Shown here piece after piece: positions 56,651 to 64,000 of a DNA stretch of 64,000 nucleotides. Positions within the stretch are counted from its first letter, which is position 1; each line of letters begins with the position of its first letter. A program made the translations under genes and the position numbers. Source of the DNA: Micavibrio sp. (lineage in GTDB: Bacteria > Pseudomonadota > Alphaproteobacteria > Micavibrionales > Micavibrionaceae); the NCBI GenBank assembly GCA_012960155.1, contig DUBU01000003.1, forward strand, positions 1 through 64,000, given 5' to 3'. Below the pieces are notes generated by a model. It had not been told where the DNA came from, did not search any database, and saw nothing but the letters and a program-made list of their open reading frames with translations.

Positions 56651-57574
56651 TTAACGGCTGGCAACCACCGTGTTTTGAGGGGCTGTGTGCAGCCACCAAG
56701 CATCGCGGTTGATCGAGAAGATCGGGCGGTAGTTATCGACGTAGCGCGCGTCTTCGGCTTTCGGGTTTTGATTATCCAGAATTTTAGCACCTGTATCTGT
56801 GTAAACGATCAGTACGGCGTGCGGGATATCTTTTTGAATATCGTGAACAATGGCCACGCGCATACGGTTTTCAGGGAAGCCCAGTGCCCGCAATGATGCA
56901 TATTTGGCAATCGCGAAGTCTTCGCAGTCACCGCCGCGCTGGAAAAACTCCACAGGCGTTGACCAGTAATCGCTTTTGCCCCAATTGCGGCTGTCGACGA
57001 TATAATCAGTTTGGTTCACGAATGTATTGACGCGTTCCACCATTGTATCCATCGGCAAGTCCTTGAATTCGGACAGGCTGCGTTTCCACGCATCAATCGT
57101 GCGCTTATTTAATGGCTGTTTCATGGCGACTTCGTAACGATCAAACATGGATGTCCATTTGGTGAAGGCTTTCAGGTCAGAAGAGCGGCGTTCATCACTG
57201 CCGAACAGGGCAGGATAAGAGCTCACCTTTGTGAAGGCCTCTGATACCACACTCATTTGACCGGGAATGTCCTTAATAGAACCTGCGCGGGCAGGTTTAA
57301 TGCCAAAGCTGGAGAATGTTAAGAAGATGCCCAGTGTCCAGGCAAGGCAGCGCAGCGAGAATTGCTGGCCCAATGTATTATATAAGTCGCGACGTGTTAC
57401 AAGATTTTGAGAGAGGAGAATACGGCCCAGATTACGGCCATCGGTTTTCTGAGTATGCAGCGCGTAACGCAGTTCTTTTGGTGTAAGCACACCGTTCATA
57501 ACCAGAAGTTCGCCCAGACGCTTACGCGCTAACAGAGCCTTCATTTTTGTCATCAACCCGCGATTTTTTGGCAT
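56651..57574 (-). CDS. MshEN-domain / LapG-like transglutaminase-fold cysteine protease fusion
   Basis: The 307-residue protein starts with a tandem MshEN-like motif. The first copy, R19-L-G...G28...L35...L39...Q42, fits the cyclic-di-GMP-binding consensus; the second, L49-G50...L64...L68...Q71, lacks the first R and the G at motif position 10. A hydrophobic segment follows (74-93). The C-terminal domain is a bacterial transglutaminase-like cysteine peptidase of the LapG type with C217 (RGGDCEDF), H252 (IPHAVLIV) and D267 (ILDNQ), all present. LapG cleaves periplasmic adhesins and is normally held by the separate receptor LapD. Here sensor and protease seem to share one chain. It is monocistronic. 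Confidence 0.78.
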   Translation of the reverse strand: MPKNRGLMTKMKALLARKRLGELLVMNGVLTPKELRYALHTQKTDGRNLGRILLSQNLVTRRDLYNTLGQQFSLRCLAWTLGIFLTFSSFGIKPARAGSIKDIPGQMSVVSEAFTKVSSYPALFGSDERRSSDLKAFTKWTSMFDRYEVAMKQPLNKRTIDAWKRSLSEFKDLPMDTMVERVNTFVNQTDYIVDSRNWGKSDYWSTPVEFFQRGGDCEDFAIAKYASLRALGFPENRMRVAIVHDIQKDIPHAVLIVYTDTGAKILDNQNPKAEDARYVDNYRPIFSINRDAWWLHTAPQNTVVASR

Positions 57575-57694
57575 TTACTCAGTCCCTCTTTAATTGTCCT
57601 CAACACGTCTTTTTTTCTTTGTTTCCACCATTAAACACGACAAAGATTGACGAAACCTAAACAAACGGGCAAAAAAGCGGTAAAATGTTAACAA

Positions 57695-59191
57695 ATGGCG
57701 GAAAAAATGTCGGTAGCCCCTGAAAATCTTGGCAAAATCGTAGACTCCATGGCCGGTAAAACGGTTGTGGTTATCGGCGATATCATGCTGGATTCCTTTA
57801 TATATGGCTCAACTGACCGTATGTCCCCCGAAGCACCCGTTCCCGTGTTGCTGAAGAGCCGCGAGAAGACCATGGCGGGCGGCGCGGGTAATGCCGCGGC
57901 CAATTTGCAGGCTTTGGGCGTTACCACGCAAGTGATCGCGCTGATCGGTAATGATGCGCATGGTCAGACTGTCCGTGATTTACTCGGTAGCGCTGCGGCA
58001 GGTTTGATTGCCACCGATTCGCGCCCGACCGCTATTAAAACCCGCTACGTTGCGGGACATCAGCAATTATTGCGCGTTGATGAGGAGATCAGCGGCGATC
58101 TGGACGCCGGCCTTACCGCCGAGATTATCAAACGTGCCGAATCACTTATCCCGTCTGCAGATGCGGTGATTTTATCGGATTACGGCAAGGGCGTCTTAAG
58201 CGCAGCGGTCATTAAAGCCGCCATTCAAGCTGCGCAAAATGCGGGCATACCTGTGCTGGTGGATCCGAAGAAGAAGGATTACAGCCTTTATAAAGGGGCG
58301 GATATTGTCACGCCGAATAAGAAAGAGCTATCCGAAGCTACAGGTGGCATGGCTGTGAATAGCGATGACGAGGTCATTGCCGCGTCCAAAGCGCTGCTTT
58401 CGGCATCGGGGATTAAAAATGTAGTCGCGACCCGATCGGAAAAAGGTATGAGCCTGACATTGCAAGATGGCGATACGGTGCATTACGGCGCAACAGCGCA
58501 GGAAGTATTCGATGTTTCTGGTGCTGGCGATACGGTGATTGCAACTTTGGCTGGGGCATTAGCGGCAGGTGCCGATCTTGAGGCAGCTGTGGCGCTAGCA
58601 AACGAGGCAGGCGGTGTTGCTGTTTCCTATGCGGGCACGACAGCCGTTAAAGCAGCGGCGTTAAAAGACGTATTAAATAAAGGCGCGCAGACTAGTTTTA
58701 CAGCAAACGTGCGTAATTGGGATGATGCGGCGGCGCAAATTAAGGACTGGCAGTCTCAGGGTCTGAAGGTCGGTTTTACCAATGGCTGTTTTGATATTGT
58801 GCATTTCGGGCACGTAAACTATCTGGCACAAGCCCGCGCGCGCTGCGATAAGCTTGTTTTGGGGCTGAACCATGATGCGTCTGTGCGCATTCTCAAAGGG
58901 CCTGAACGCCCGCTACATGATCAGAATTCCCGTGCTGCTGTCATTGGTGCACTGGCCAGTGTCGACATGGTTGTCTTCTTCGGTGCCGAACAAGACGGCG
59001 AAGACAACACGCCGTCCGCCGCACTGGATGCCATTCGTCCGGATGTGATCTTTAAAGGTGGTGATTACACGATTGATCAACTGCCCGAAGCCCAAGTTGT
59101 TCTGGCCTATGGCGGTGAAGTTGACATTATGCCGCTCTATGAAGGTCACAGCACCACAAACACCATTAATAAGATGAAGCAAACGGGCTGA
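57695..59191 (+). CDS. hldE: bifunctional heptose-7-phosphate kinase / heptose-1-phosphate adenylyltransferase
   Basis: HldE makes ADP-heptose for the LPS inner core: the kinase domain phosphorylates heptose-7-phosphate and the nucleotidyltransferase adds AMP. The N-terminal ribokinase fold shows VVIGDIMLDSFI, GGAGNAAAN and the GAGDT catalytic loop; the C-terminal domain begins FTNGCFDIVHFGHVNYL. The 498-residue length is typical. TAAAAT stands eight bases before the ATG. It diverges from the protease gene with a 120-bp gap. Confidence 0.95.
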   Translation: MAEKMSVAPENLGKIVDSMAGKTVVVIGDIMLDSFIYGSTDRMSPEAPVPVLLKSREKTMAGGAGNAAANLQALGVTTQVIALIGNDAHGQTVRDLLGSAAAGLIATDSRPTAIKTRYVAGHQQLLRVDEEISGDLDAGLTAEIIKRAESLIPSADAVILSDYGKGVLSAAVIKAAIQAAQNAGIPVLVDPKKKDYSLYKGADIVTPNKKELSEATGGMAVNSDDEVIAASKALLSASGIKNVVATRSEKGMSLTLQDGDTVHYGATAQEVFDVSGAGDTVIATLAGALAAGADLEAAVALANEAGGVAVSYAGTTAVKAAALKDVLNKGAQTSFTANVRNWDDAAAQIKDWQSQGLKVGFTNGCFDIVHFGHVNYLAQARARCDKLVLGLNHDASVRILKGPERPLHDQNSRAAVIGALASVDMVVFFGAEQDGEDNTPSAALDAIRPDVIFKGGDYTIDQLPEAQVVLAYGGEVDIMPLYEGHSTTNTINKMKQTG

Positions 59192-59323
59192 TTTTATCCC
59201 CTTATTACGCCCGCAAGCACGCCCAATGCATTTCAGGGCGAATTGACTCTATATTTTTTGCAGGAAAGTTGGTAGCATAGCATTATCTGAATTCTTTCCT
59301 TTACCACATTCGCGGTGTTTATC

Positions 59324-59971
59324 ATGATTTCTAAGACAAAAACTCGTTCACACTTAATTCGTACTGCTATTCTCGGTGTTTCTCTCATTGGCCTTTCCGC
59401 TTGTACGGATTTCGGTCCTCATCCTTTGGCCACTGGTTACAAATACCAGCAGAATGAATATAAATCTGCAGCGGGTCCTGAGCCTGTTATCGAGAAATAC
59501 ACACGCCGCGATGATAAACGCACCGTTGTGAATATCGATGAAAACGGCCAAGGCACAATGGCGCCAGCACCTGTCAGTATGGATAACTGGGGTTCGGCTG
59601 CTGATGAGCTAGTTGCCCGTATGGTTCAGAATCTGGGACTGCCGGCAGAGCCTGTTTACATCGTCGAACACACAGCGATGACTCATGAAGAAGTCAGCTT
59701 TGCCGCAGCCTTGCGCGAAGCCATGCTAAGAAACAATATTCCAATGGCACCACGCACATCAGGCGCGCCGTTTGGTATGGAATACGCCATCAGCATCGTT
59801 GATGTCGGCAGCGATGATCGTCGTCTTATCACAATTCAGCTGATCAGCGCGGGCGATGTTGTCCATGAAGAAAGCGGCATTTACACCGTATATCACGGTT
59901 CACACACTGCTGCGACCGTACCTATGGTGCAAACTGTTCCTAATGATGAACCTGTATCCATCACACCATAA
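59324..59971 (+). CDS. lipoprotein of unknown function
   Basis: The 215-residue protein begins with a lipoprotein signal (LGVSLIGLSAC, lipobox LSAC) and then has a soluble domain with no recognised family. The domain shows a beta/alpha pattern (YIVEHTAMTHEEVSFAAALREAML, split as VEHTAMTHEEVSF and AALREAML). ATG 59324 is chosen over the GTG at 59315 as it is nearest to the signal peptide. It is followed after 12 bases by a FlgO-like lipoprotein, so the two are likely partners. Confidence 0.7.
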   Translation: MISKTKTRSHLIRTAILGVSLIGLSACTDFGPHPLATGYKYQQNEYKSAAGPEPVIEKYTRRDDKRTVVNIDENGQGTMAPAPVSMDNWGSAADELVARMVQNLGLPAEPVYIVEHTAMTHEEVSFAAALREAMLRNNIPMAPRTSGAPFGMEYAISIVDVGSDDRRLITIQLISAGDVVHEESGIYTVYHGSHTAATVPMVQTVPNDEPVSITP

Positions 59972-59983
59972 GGTGGCTTGGTT

Positions 59984-60568
59984 GTGAGCGTTCTGCCTAT
60001 TCGCCTTCGTTCTGCGAAATCATTTAAAGTCCTTTTGTTAAGTGCTGTCTGTGCTTGCAGCCTGTCTGCTTGTGCTGCGGCACTGACCAGTATGGATTCG
60101 GGCAACGATAACGTTGCGACACTGGCACAAGACAGTTACGGTGCGGCGGATATGCTGATCCAGCAGTCACGCAGCTTTATTGACCGTGATACCAAGTTAG
60201 AGATCACACCGCTGACAGACCTTGATAATCCGGGCGAAGTCACGAATTTCGGGCATATGATTTCAAGCCAGATCGCCAGTCGCTTTGTGCAGCTGGGTTA
60301 TAATGTGGTACTGAGCCCCATGGAACCAGGATTTGAAAACGCTGCTGTGCCGATGCAAACCGCGCAGCCCGGTAGCGGCGTTGCCGATAAAACGATTATC
60401 GCAGGCCGGTATGCCCGTGCGAAAAACGATGTGCTGATTAATCTGCGATTGATTGAAAACGGTACAGGCCGCGTTCTGGCCTCTTACGATTACGCCGTAG
60501 ATTACACGCGCGATGTCAAAGAGCTGAGCCAGACACACGCCGAGAAAACCGATAAATCGATTTTCTAA
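59984..60568 (+). CDS. FlgO-like lipoprotein
   Basis: A lipoprotein signal (VCACSLSAC) is followed by a domain of about 150 residues that fits the FlgO pattern: GAADMLIQQS at the start, ITPLTDLDNPGEVTNFG, SSQIASRFVQLGYNVV and a C-terminal GRYARAKNDVLINLRLIENGTG. FlgO is an outer-membrane flagellar accessory in Vibrio, but no flagellar gene is in the window. The start is GTG 59984; a TTG at 59978 lies too close to AAGG. It is 194 residues. Confidence 0.7.
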   Translation: MSVLPIRLRSAKSFKVLLLSAVCACSLSACAAALTSMDSGNDNVATLAQDSYGAADMLIQQSRSFIDRDTKLEITPLTDLDNPGEVTNFGHMISSQIASRFVQLGYNVVLSPMEPGFENAAVPMQTAQPGSGVADKTIIAGRYARAKNDVLINLRLIENGTGRVLASYDYAVDYTRDVKELSQTHAEKTDKSIF

Positions 60569-60589
60569 TTCCTTTATATTTTTGAAATT

Positions 60590-62659
60590 CTACTCGCGGG
60601 AGCCGTATTCACGGTCGCCCATATCGCTTGTCATCATATGAACCAGCAGCGCTTGCGTTGGTCTGCCGTCAGGCGTTAAAGCAAATTCGGCCTGATACGC
60701 ACGAATAGCATCTTCTGTCAGGCCGTTGTAATCGCCATCAGGCGGCCCCGGGTATAGGCTCAAACGCATTAACTGTTCCTGGATTTGCGCCACCGTCGCA
60801 GCGTCTACCGCTCTGACTTTGGAGTTATAGTCCTCATCAAAACTTGCCAGATTGGGGACATGACGGTCCGGACTAAAATTTTCTTCTATAGCCGCACCGA
60901 CGGATGTTTCACCAGCAAGCTCTGATTCTTGCGGCGTTAATGTGCCGGCAGTAATCGTATCCATTTTATCGTTAGAGCCTGTCGGTTCTTGCGGAATGAT
61001 CGATGTCGCGCCTGTTTTCTGTGGCTTAGGATGCTCGCCGTAAATACGCTCGATATCGGCAGGGAATAGACCCATAGTCTTGGATAGCTGATCTAGCGCT
61101 GTTTGCGCTTCGCTGCTGCCCATATCAGCGGCGTATTTGTACCAGAACAAGGCTTCGTTAGGCTGTGATGCGCCAATCAGGCCGTTTTCATGGATTAGGC
61201 CCAGATTATAAGCCGCTTCCAGAACACCGCCATTGGCCGCTTCTTCGAAGTAATAAGCAGCTTGCTCAGGCGAGTAGTTCGTCCCGATCCCTTCGATATG
61301 GGCGATACCCAGATTATATTGGGCTTCGGGGTGACCAAGCTCGGCTGCCGCACGGTACCAATTCACCGCTGTATTGATATCTTGATCTACACCCAGACCC
61401 TGATGGTAAAGAACACCAAGGTTGTAACGCGCATTGGCAACGCCATTAACGGCAGATTCTTTAAACCATTGTGCCGCCCGTTCAAAATCAACAGGCACGC
61501 CGCCATGGCCAGCCGTATAGATCGCCGCGAGATCATGCTGCGCTTCGGGTACGCCATTATAGGCTTGTGTTTCTACTTCCTTGATCACGGCCGGCAGGGC
61601 TGTATCGGGCTTGATGCGATCGCGCAGAGAGCCGGATTGTGTTTGCGCCGTAATGAAATCCTTAGATGTTTGCGGTTTGATTTTCTGCGGTGTTGTCAGC
61701 GCCACTTCAACCTTTTCCTCGCGGACAGGTTCTTGGGCTTCGGCCAGATCCGCCAGATTTTCAGGCGCAGCATGACCGCTAACAGGTGCGATATCATTAA
61801 GCTGTGCTGCCAAGGCATTCGAATCTTCTTCGAAACTTGCAATCAACTGCTCATCATTCATATCCAGAATGTTTTCTGTCGCAGACTGCTCATCTTGCAT
61901 CCCCAGACCTGCGCGCTCTGCCGAGCGATTAAAGACAGATGTCTCGATCTGGCGATTCGCTTCAGAGACAAAACGGCTTTGGGCAGGTTCTTTTTGCGGT
62001 GTGGTTACCGATTCGGCAGATGCCACTTCGTATGATGCCGATGAAGATGCGCCTGTTTGTGAGGATGTCAGGCTTGTTGTGCTTAACGCCCAGCCGCCTA
62101 ATACGCCCAGAACGACCATTGCCGCGACACCTGCGATTCGTGCTGCAGGTTTCTGCAGCATCAAAGGCATCACAAATGGCTTATTATCTTTGGGCAGGCC
62201 GCCTCTTTCATATTTGCCGACCGGCACCATGGCCGTTTCACGCAAGGCTGTCTGCGTTTCAATCACAGTGTCTTCGATCTTTTCGAGCTGGCGGATGATG
62301 CGGATTTTATCCTGCGCAGCCTGATCCAGACGGCGGTTAATTTTGGCATGCTGTGCCATCGCTTCTTCGATGCGATCCGCCATTGCTGCCGCTTTTTCAA
62401 TACGGGCGGCTTGCTCTATTTGTGCGGCTTCAATAGCGTCCTGACGCTTGCCAAACTGTGTTTCCGTCTTGGATAGGCGGTCATGTACGCTTAGGAACAC
62501 GTTTTCGTTCTGGTCGAATCGATTCTCGAGATCATCCATGATCTCGCGCATTTGAATTCGTTCTTTTTCGCTTTTGCGCAGGCGCTCGCTTACATCGCGC
62601 AATAGTGCCACTATTGCGGCGCTTTGATCATCGCCTTGTTCCGTGCTTCTGTTGGACAC
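60590..62659 (-). CDS. PodJ-like polarity protein (coiled coil, membrane span, Sel1, PG-binding)
   Basis: The 689-residue protein has a cytoplasmic coiled coil (about 10-145), one membrane segment (AGVAAMVVLGVLGGWAL, about 178-195), a disordered linker, four to five Sel1 repeats (for example LGVLYHQGLGVDQDINTAVN), and a C-terminal peptidoglycan-binding-like region (VAQIQEQLMRLSLYPGPPDG). The order matches Caulobacter PodJ, which localises PleC and pilus proteins at the pole. I set the start at GTG 62659 with ACGGGG upstream; the open frame continues 31 codons further. Identity is inferred from layout. Confidence 0.72.
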   Translation of the reverse strand: MSNRSTEQGDDQSAAIVALLRDVSERLRKSEKERIQMREIMDDLENRFDQNENVFLSVHDRLSKTETQFGKRQDAIEAAQIEQAARIEKAAAMADRIEEAMAQHAKINRRLDQAAQDKIRIIRQLEKIEDTVIETQTALRETAMVPVGKYERGGLPKDNKPFVMPLMLQKPAARIAGVAAMVVLGVLGGWALSTTSLTSSQTGASSSASYEVASAESVTTPQKEPAQSRFVSEANRQIETSVFNRSAERAGLGMQDEQSATENILDMNDEQLIASFEEDSNALAAQLNDIAPVSGHAAPENLADLAEAQEPVREEKVEVALTTPQKIKPQTSKDFITAQTQSGSLRDRIKPDTALPAVIKEVETQAYNGVPEAQHDLAAIYTAGHGGVPVDFERAAQWFKESAVNGVANARYNLGVLYHQGLGVDQDINTAVNWYRAAAELGHPEAQYNLGIAHIEGIGTNYSPEQAAYYFEEAANGGVLEAAYNLGLIHENGLIGASQPNEALFWYKYAADMGSSEAQTALDQLSKTMGLFPADIERIYGEHPKPQKTGATSIIPQEPTGSNDKMDTITAGTLTPQESELAGETSVGAAIEENFSPDRHVPNLASFDEDYNSKVRAVDAATVAQIQEQLMRLSLYPGPPDGDYNGLTEDAIRAYQAEFALTPDGRPTQALLVHMMTSDMGDREYGSRE

Positions 62660-62774
62660 GCACTTAACCCCGTTTTTTATAATGCTGATAATATATGCAC
62701 TATAGTCAATTCCACGGATTAACGCCAATTCTGAATCAGCGCTTTTCCACAAGCGTTATGGGGCTAAACGTTAA

Positions 62775-64000
62775 TTATCGCGGTGTATGCGAGTCTTTTG
62801 GGCTCTGCGGAGGTGACTCTTCGGGTTTTGAAACAGGATTATCGTTTACAGCCACATCATTTGCCGCTCGCGATAGCCCAAATGCCTTACCAACTCGTGA
62901 TGCTGCCTGATCTGCCGAATCGACTACTTGCGTGCGCTTTGCCCAGACACGCTGGCCGAAGCTTGCCACATCGTTAAATGGTGCTTCGATGCTTGGTAGA
63001 TTGGCTGTAGCGCGCTCGCTGGCATCCAGCATTTTCTTATGATACGGCGCAACGGCATTCCATGCGGACTTCAAACCGCCGACAGAGGCGTTAAAGCCAC
63101 GCTCACCCAGCTTGTAGGCACGTGTGCTGACGACATAGTCTGTCATCCAGGCCTGATGCTCATCGGCGCGTCTGTAACCGGGAATAATTTTAGAACCAAG
63201 CTTGGCCAGCTTACCTTCGTATTTTTTAGGTTCCGGCTTGCCTTCTTTATTGGCCTTAAGCGCGTTCTTGGCAGAGGCATAAACCGTAATATGTTTTTCA
63301 AAGAAGTCATCAACCGTATCCAGCTTACCGCGGATCCAGCCCACAGCATCGGCAAATGGGTCATAGACTTTCTTGACCTTTTCAAAGCCTTTTGATTGCT
63401 TGGCCTGATCCCAACATAGATATGTTGTTGTGCCTGCGGTAACTTTCAGCGCCTTTGGCACCAGAATCGCGGCAGATCGTATCGCTTCGCTTGAGGCATA
63501 AATTGTATAATAACCGCCGACAATCGGGCTAACACAATATGCCAGCGCCGACATCACAGCGACCAACCCGAACGCTTTTTCAGGTGGCAAATTAGTGATG
63601 GTATCGCGCAGTTTATTGCGGGCAATATTATAACCATCCAGCACACTTTGTGATGTTTTCGGGAAATTATTGTAGATACGGCGACCGACAAAGCGAGCGC
63701 TGACATCCAGAACGCCATAAACAACTTTATAAGCGCCGCGGATACCCATATAAAGACCCGCCAGCGGATATGCGATCGCATCCACAGGGCGCAAATCACC
63801 AATAAACGCCGCAAATTTCTCGGCTTGTTCCGTCGTCTTGGGGAATTTGCGTTTACCGAATTCGTGAACAGGTTTGATCACAACATTCAGCGCACTTCCC
63901 ACGACGCCCGCAACGGCTTTGACACCTTGATATCCGTAGGATAAAGGCACGGTTACGATCGGTGATACGGCATTAATACCTGCTAAAATCCCTTTGGCAC
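62775..64000 (-). CDS. unknown protein, 5'-truncated by the window edge
   Basis: The protein has at least 407 residues; the frame is open to the window end, so the true start lies outside (a GTG at 63950 is in frame but need not be used). It has amphipathic or weakly hydrophobic helices with glycine-rich stretches (VVGSALNVVIKPVHEFG, LVAVMSALAYCVSPIVGGYYTIY), then a long basic and helical middle and a proline-rich end (PEESPPQSPKDSHTPR). I do not recognise it. It stands 115 bases upstream of the PodJ-like gene on the same strand, possibly in one unit with it. Confidence 0.65.
   Translation of the reverse strand, partial: AKGILAGINAVSPIVTVPLSYGYQGVKAVAGVVGSALNVVIKPVHEFGKRKFPKTTEQAEKFAAFIGDLRPVDAIAYPLAGLYMGIRGAYKVVYGVLDVSARFVGRRIYNNFPKTSQSVLDGYNIARNKLRDTITNLPPEKAFGLVAVMSALAYCVSPIVGGYYTIYASSEAIRSAAILVPKALKVTAGTTTYLCWDQAKQSKGFEKVKKVYDPFADAVGWIRGKLDTVDDFFEKHITVYASAKNALKANKEGKPEPKKYEGKLAKLGSKIIPGYRRADEHQAWMTDYVVSTRAYKLGERGFNASVGGLKSAWNAVAPYHKKMLDASERATANLPSIEAPFNDVASFGQRVWAKRTQVVDSADQAASRVGKAFGLSRAANDVAVNDNPVSKPEESPPQSPKDSHTPR

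Noticed and set aside
61262-62035. 257-codon open frame on the plus strand
   Set aside because: It is antisense to the PodJ-like gene, and its sequence is an arginine/phenylalanine-rich shadow.
1-64000. CRISPR arrays, tRNA genes, rRNA genes, insertion sequences
   Set aside because: I looked for regular repeats, cloverleaf-like sequences and transposase motifs and saw none.

Overview
The window looks like the chromosome of an alphaproteobacterium with roughly balanced G+C. The evidence is a PleD/DivK pair, an HdaA-type replication regulator beside purM/purN, a CysNC fusion, an EipB (DUF1849) envelope protein, a PodJ-like polarity protein, an ETF-ubiquinone oxidoreductase beside a TPR-ispE pair, and a tiny aa3-oxidase subunit IV. 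HldE points to a heptose-containing lipopolysaccharide. I cannot fix the order; a Micavibrio-like or Rhodospirillales-like lineage is only a guess. No tRNA, rRNA, CRISPR array, insertion sequence or prophage is visible.

Layout. 1-4.3 kb: a G+C-rich peptide-permease fragment joined in frame to a headless cysD, then a half-size DMT protein, cysNC and cysQ (sulfate activation). 4.3-9.1 kb: cyclic-di-GMP and cell-cycle signalling (VasI-like secreted protein, pleD, a frame-disrupted divK, eipB, a second diguanylate cyclase). 9.4-20.5 kb: housekeeping (aspS, rnd, hdaA, AI-2E transporter, DUF2066, purM, purN, cytochrome oxidase subunit IV) mixed with small unknown genes. 20.7-24.5 kb: a hybrid histidine kinase and ndk. 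24.6-27.9 kb: an unrecognised cassette of two paralogous cytosolic proteins flanking a pyroglutamyl peptidase. 27.9-38.1 kb: alaS, lytic transglycosylase, an iron-sulfur-less family-4-like UDG, ETF-QO, TPR lipoprotein, ispE. 38.2-47.2 kb: a Sel1-CbbX fusion, FadL, SCO1, PhoH and a second AAA+ operon. 47.2-57.6 kb: nrdA, a glutamine-synthetase-like protein, a disrupted pyk, HD and DUF2254 proteins, a Sel1 protein, a DMT transporter and a LapG-like protease with its own MshEN domain. 57.7-64 kb: hldE, two lipoproteins (one FlgO-like), a PodJ-like protein and a partial unknown gene.

How the parts may work together. Two diguanylate cyclases with intact inhibitory sites, a DivK remnant, a PodJ-like scaffold and a protease fused to a predicted cyclic-di-GMP-binding domain suggest polarity and surface control through cyclic-di-GMP. 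The protease fusion (56651-57574) is the most attractive candidate for an undescribed mechanism: it could place LapD-like sensing and LapG-like proteolysis in one chain. The paralogue-peptidase-paralogue cassette is the least explained locus.

Caveats. Three sequence discontinuities (the permease/cysD joint, a 22-nt loss in divK, a 46-nt gain in pyk between 9-nt direct repeats) may be assembly errors rather than biology. Any of them should be checked against reads before being interpreted.
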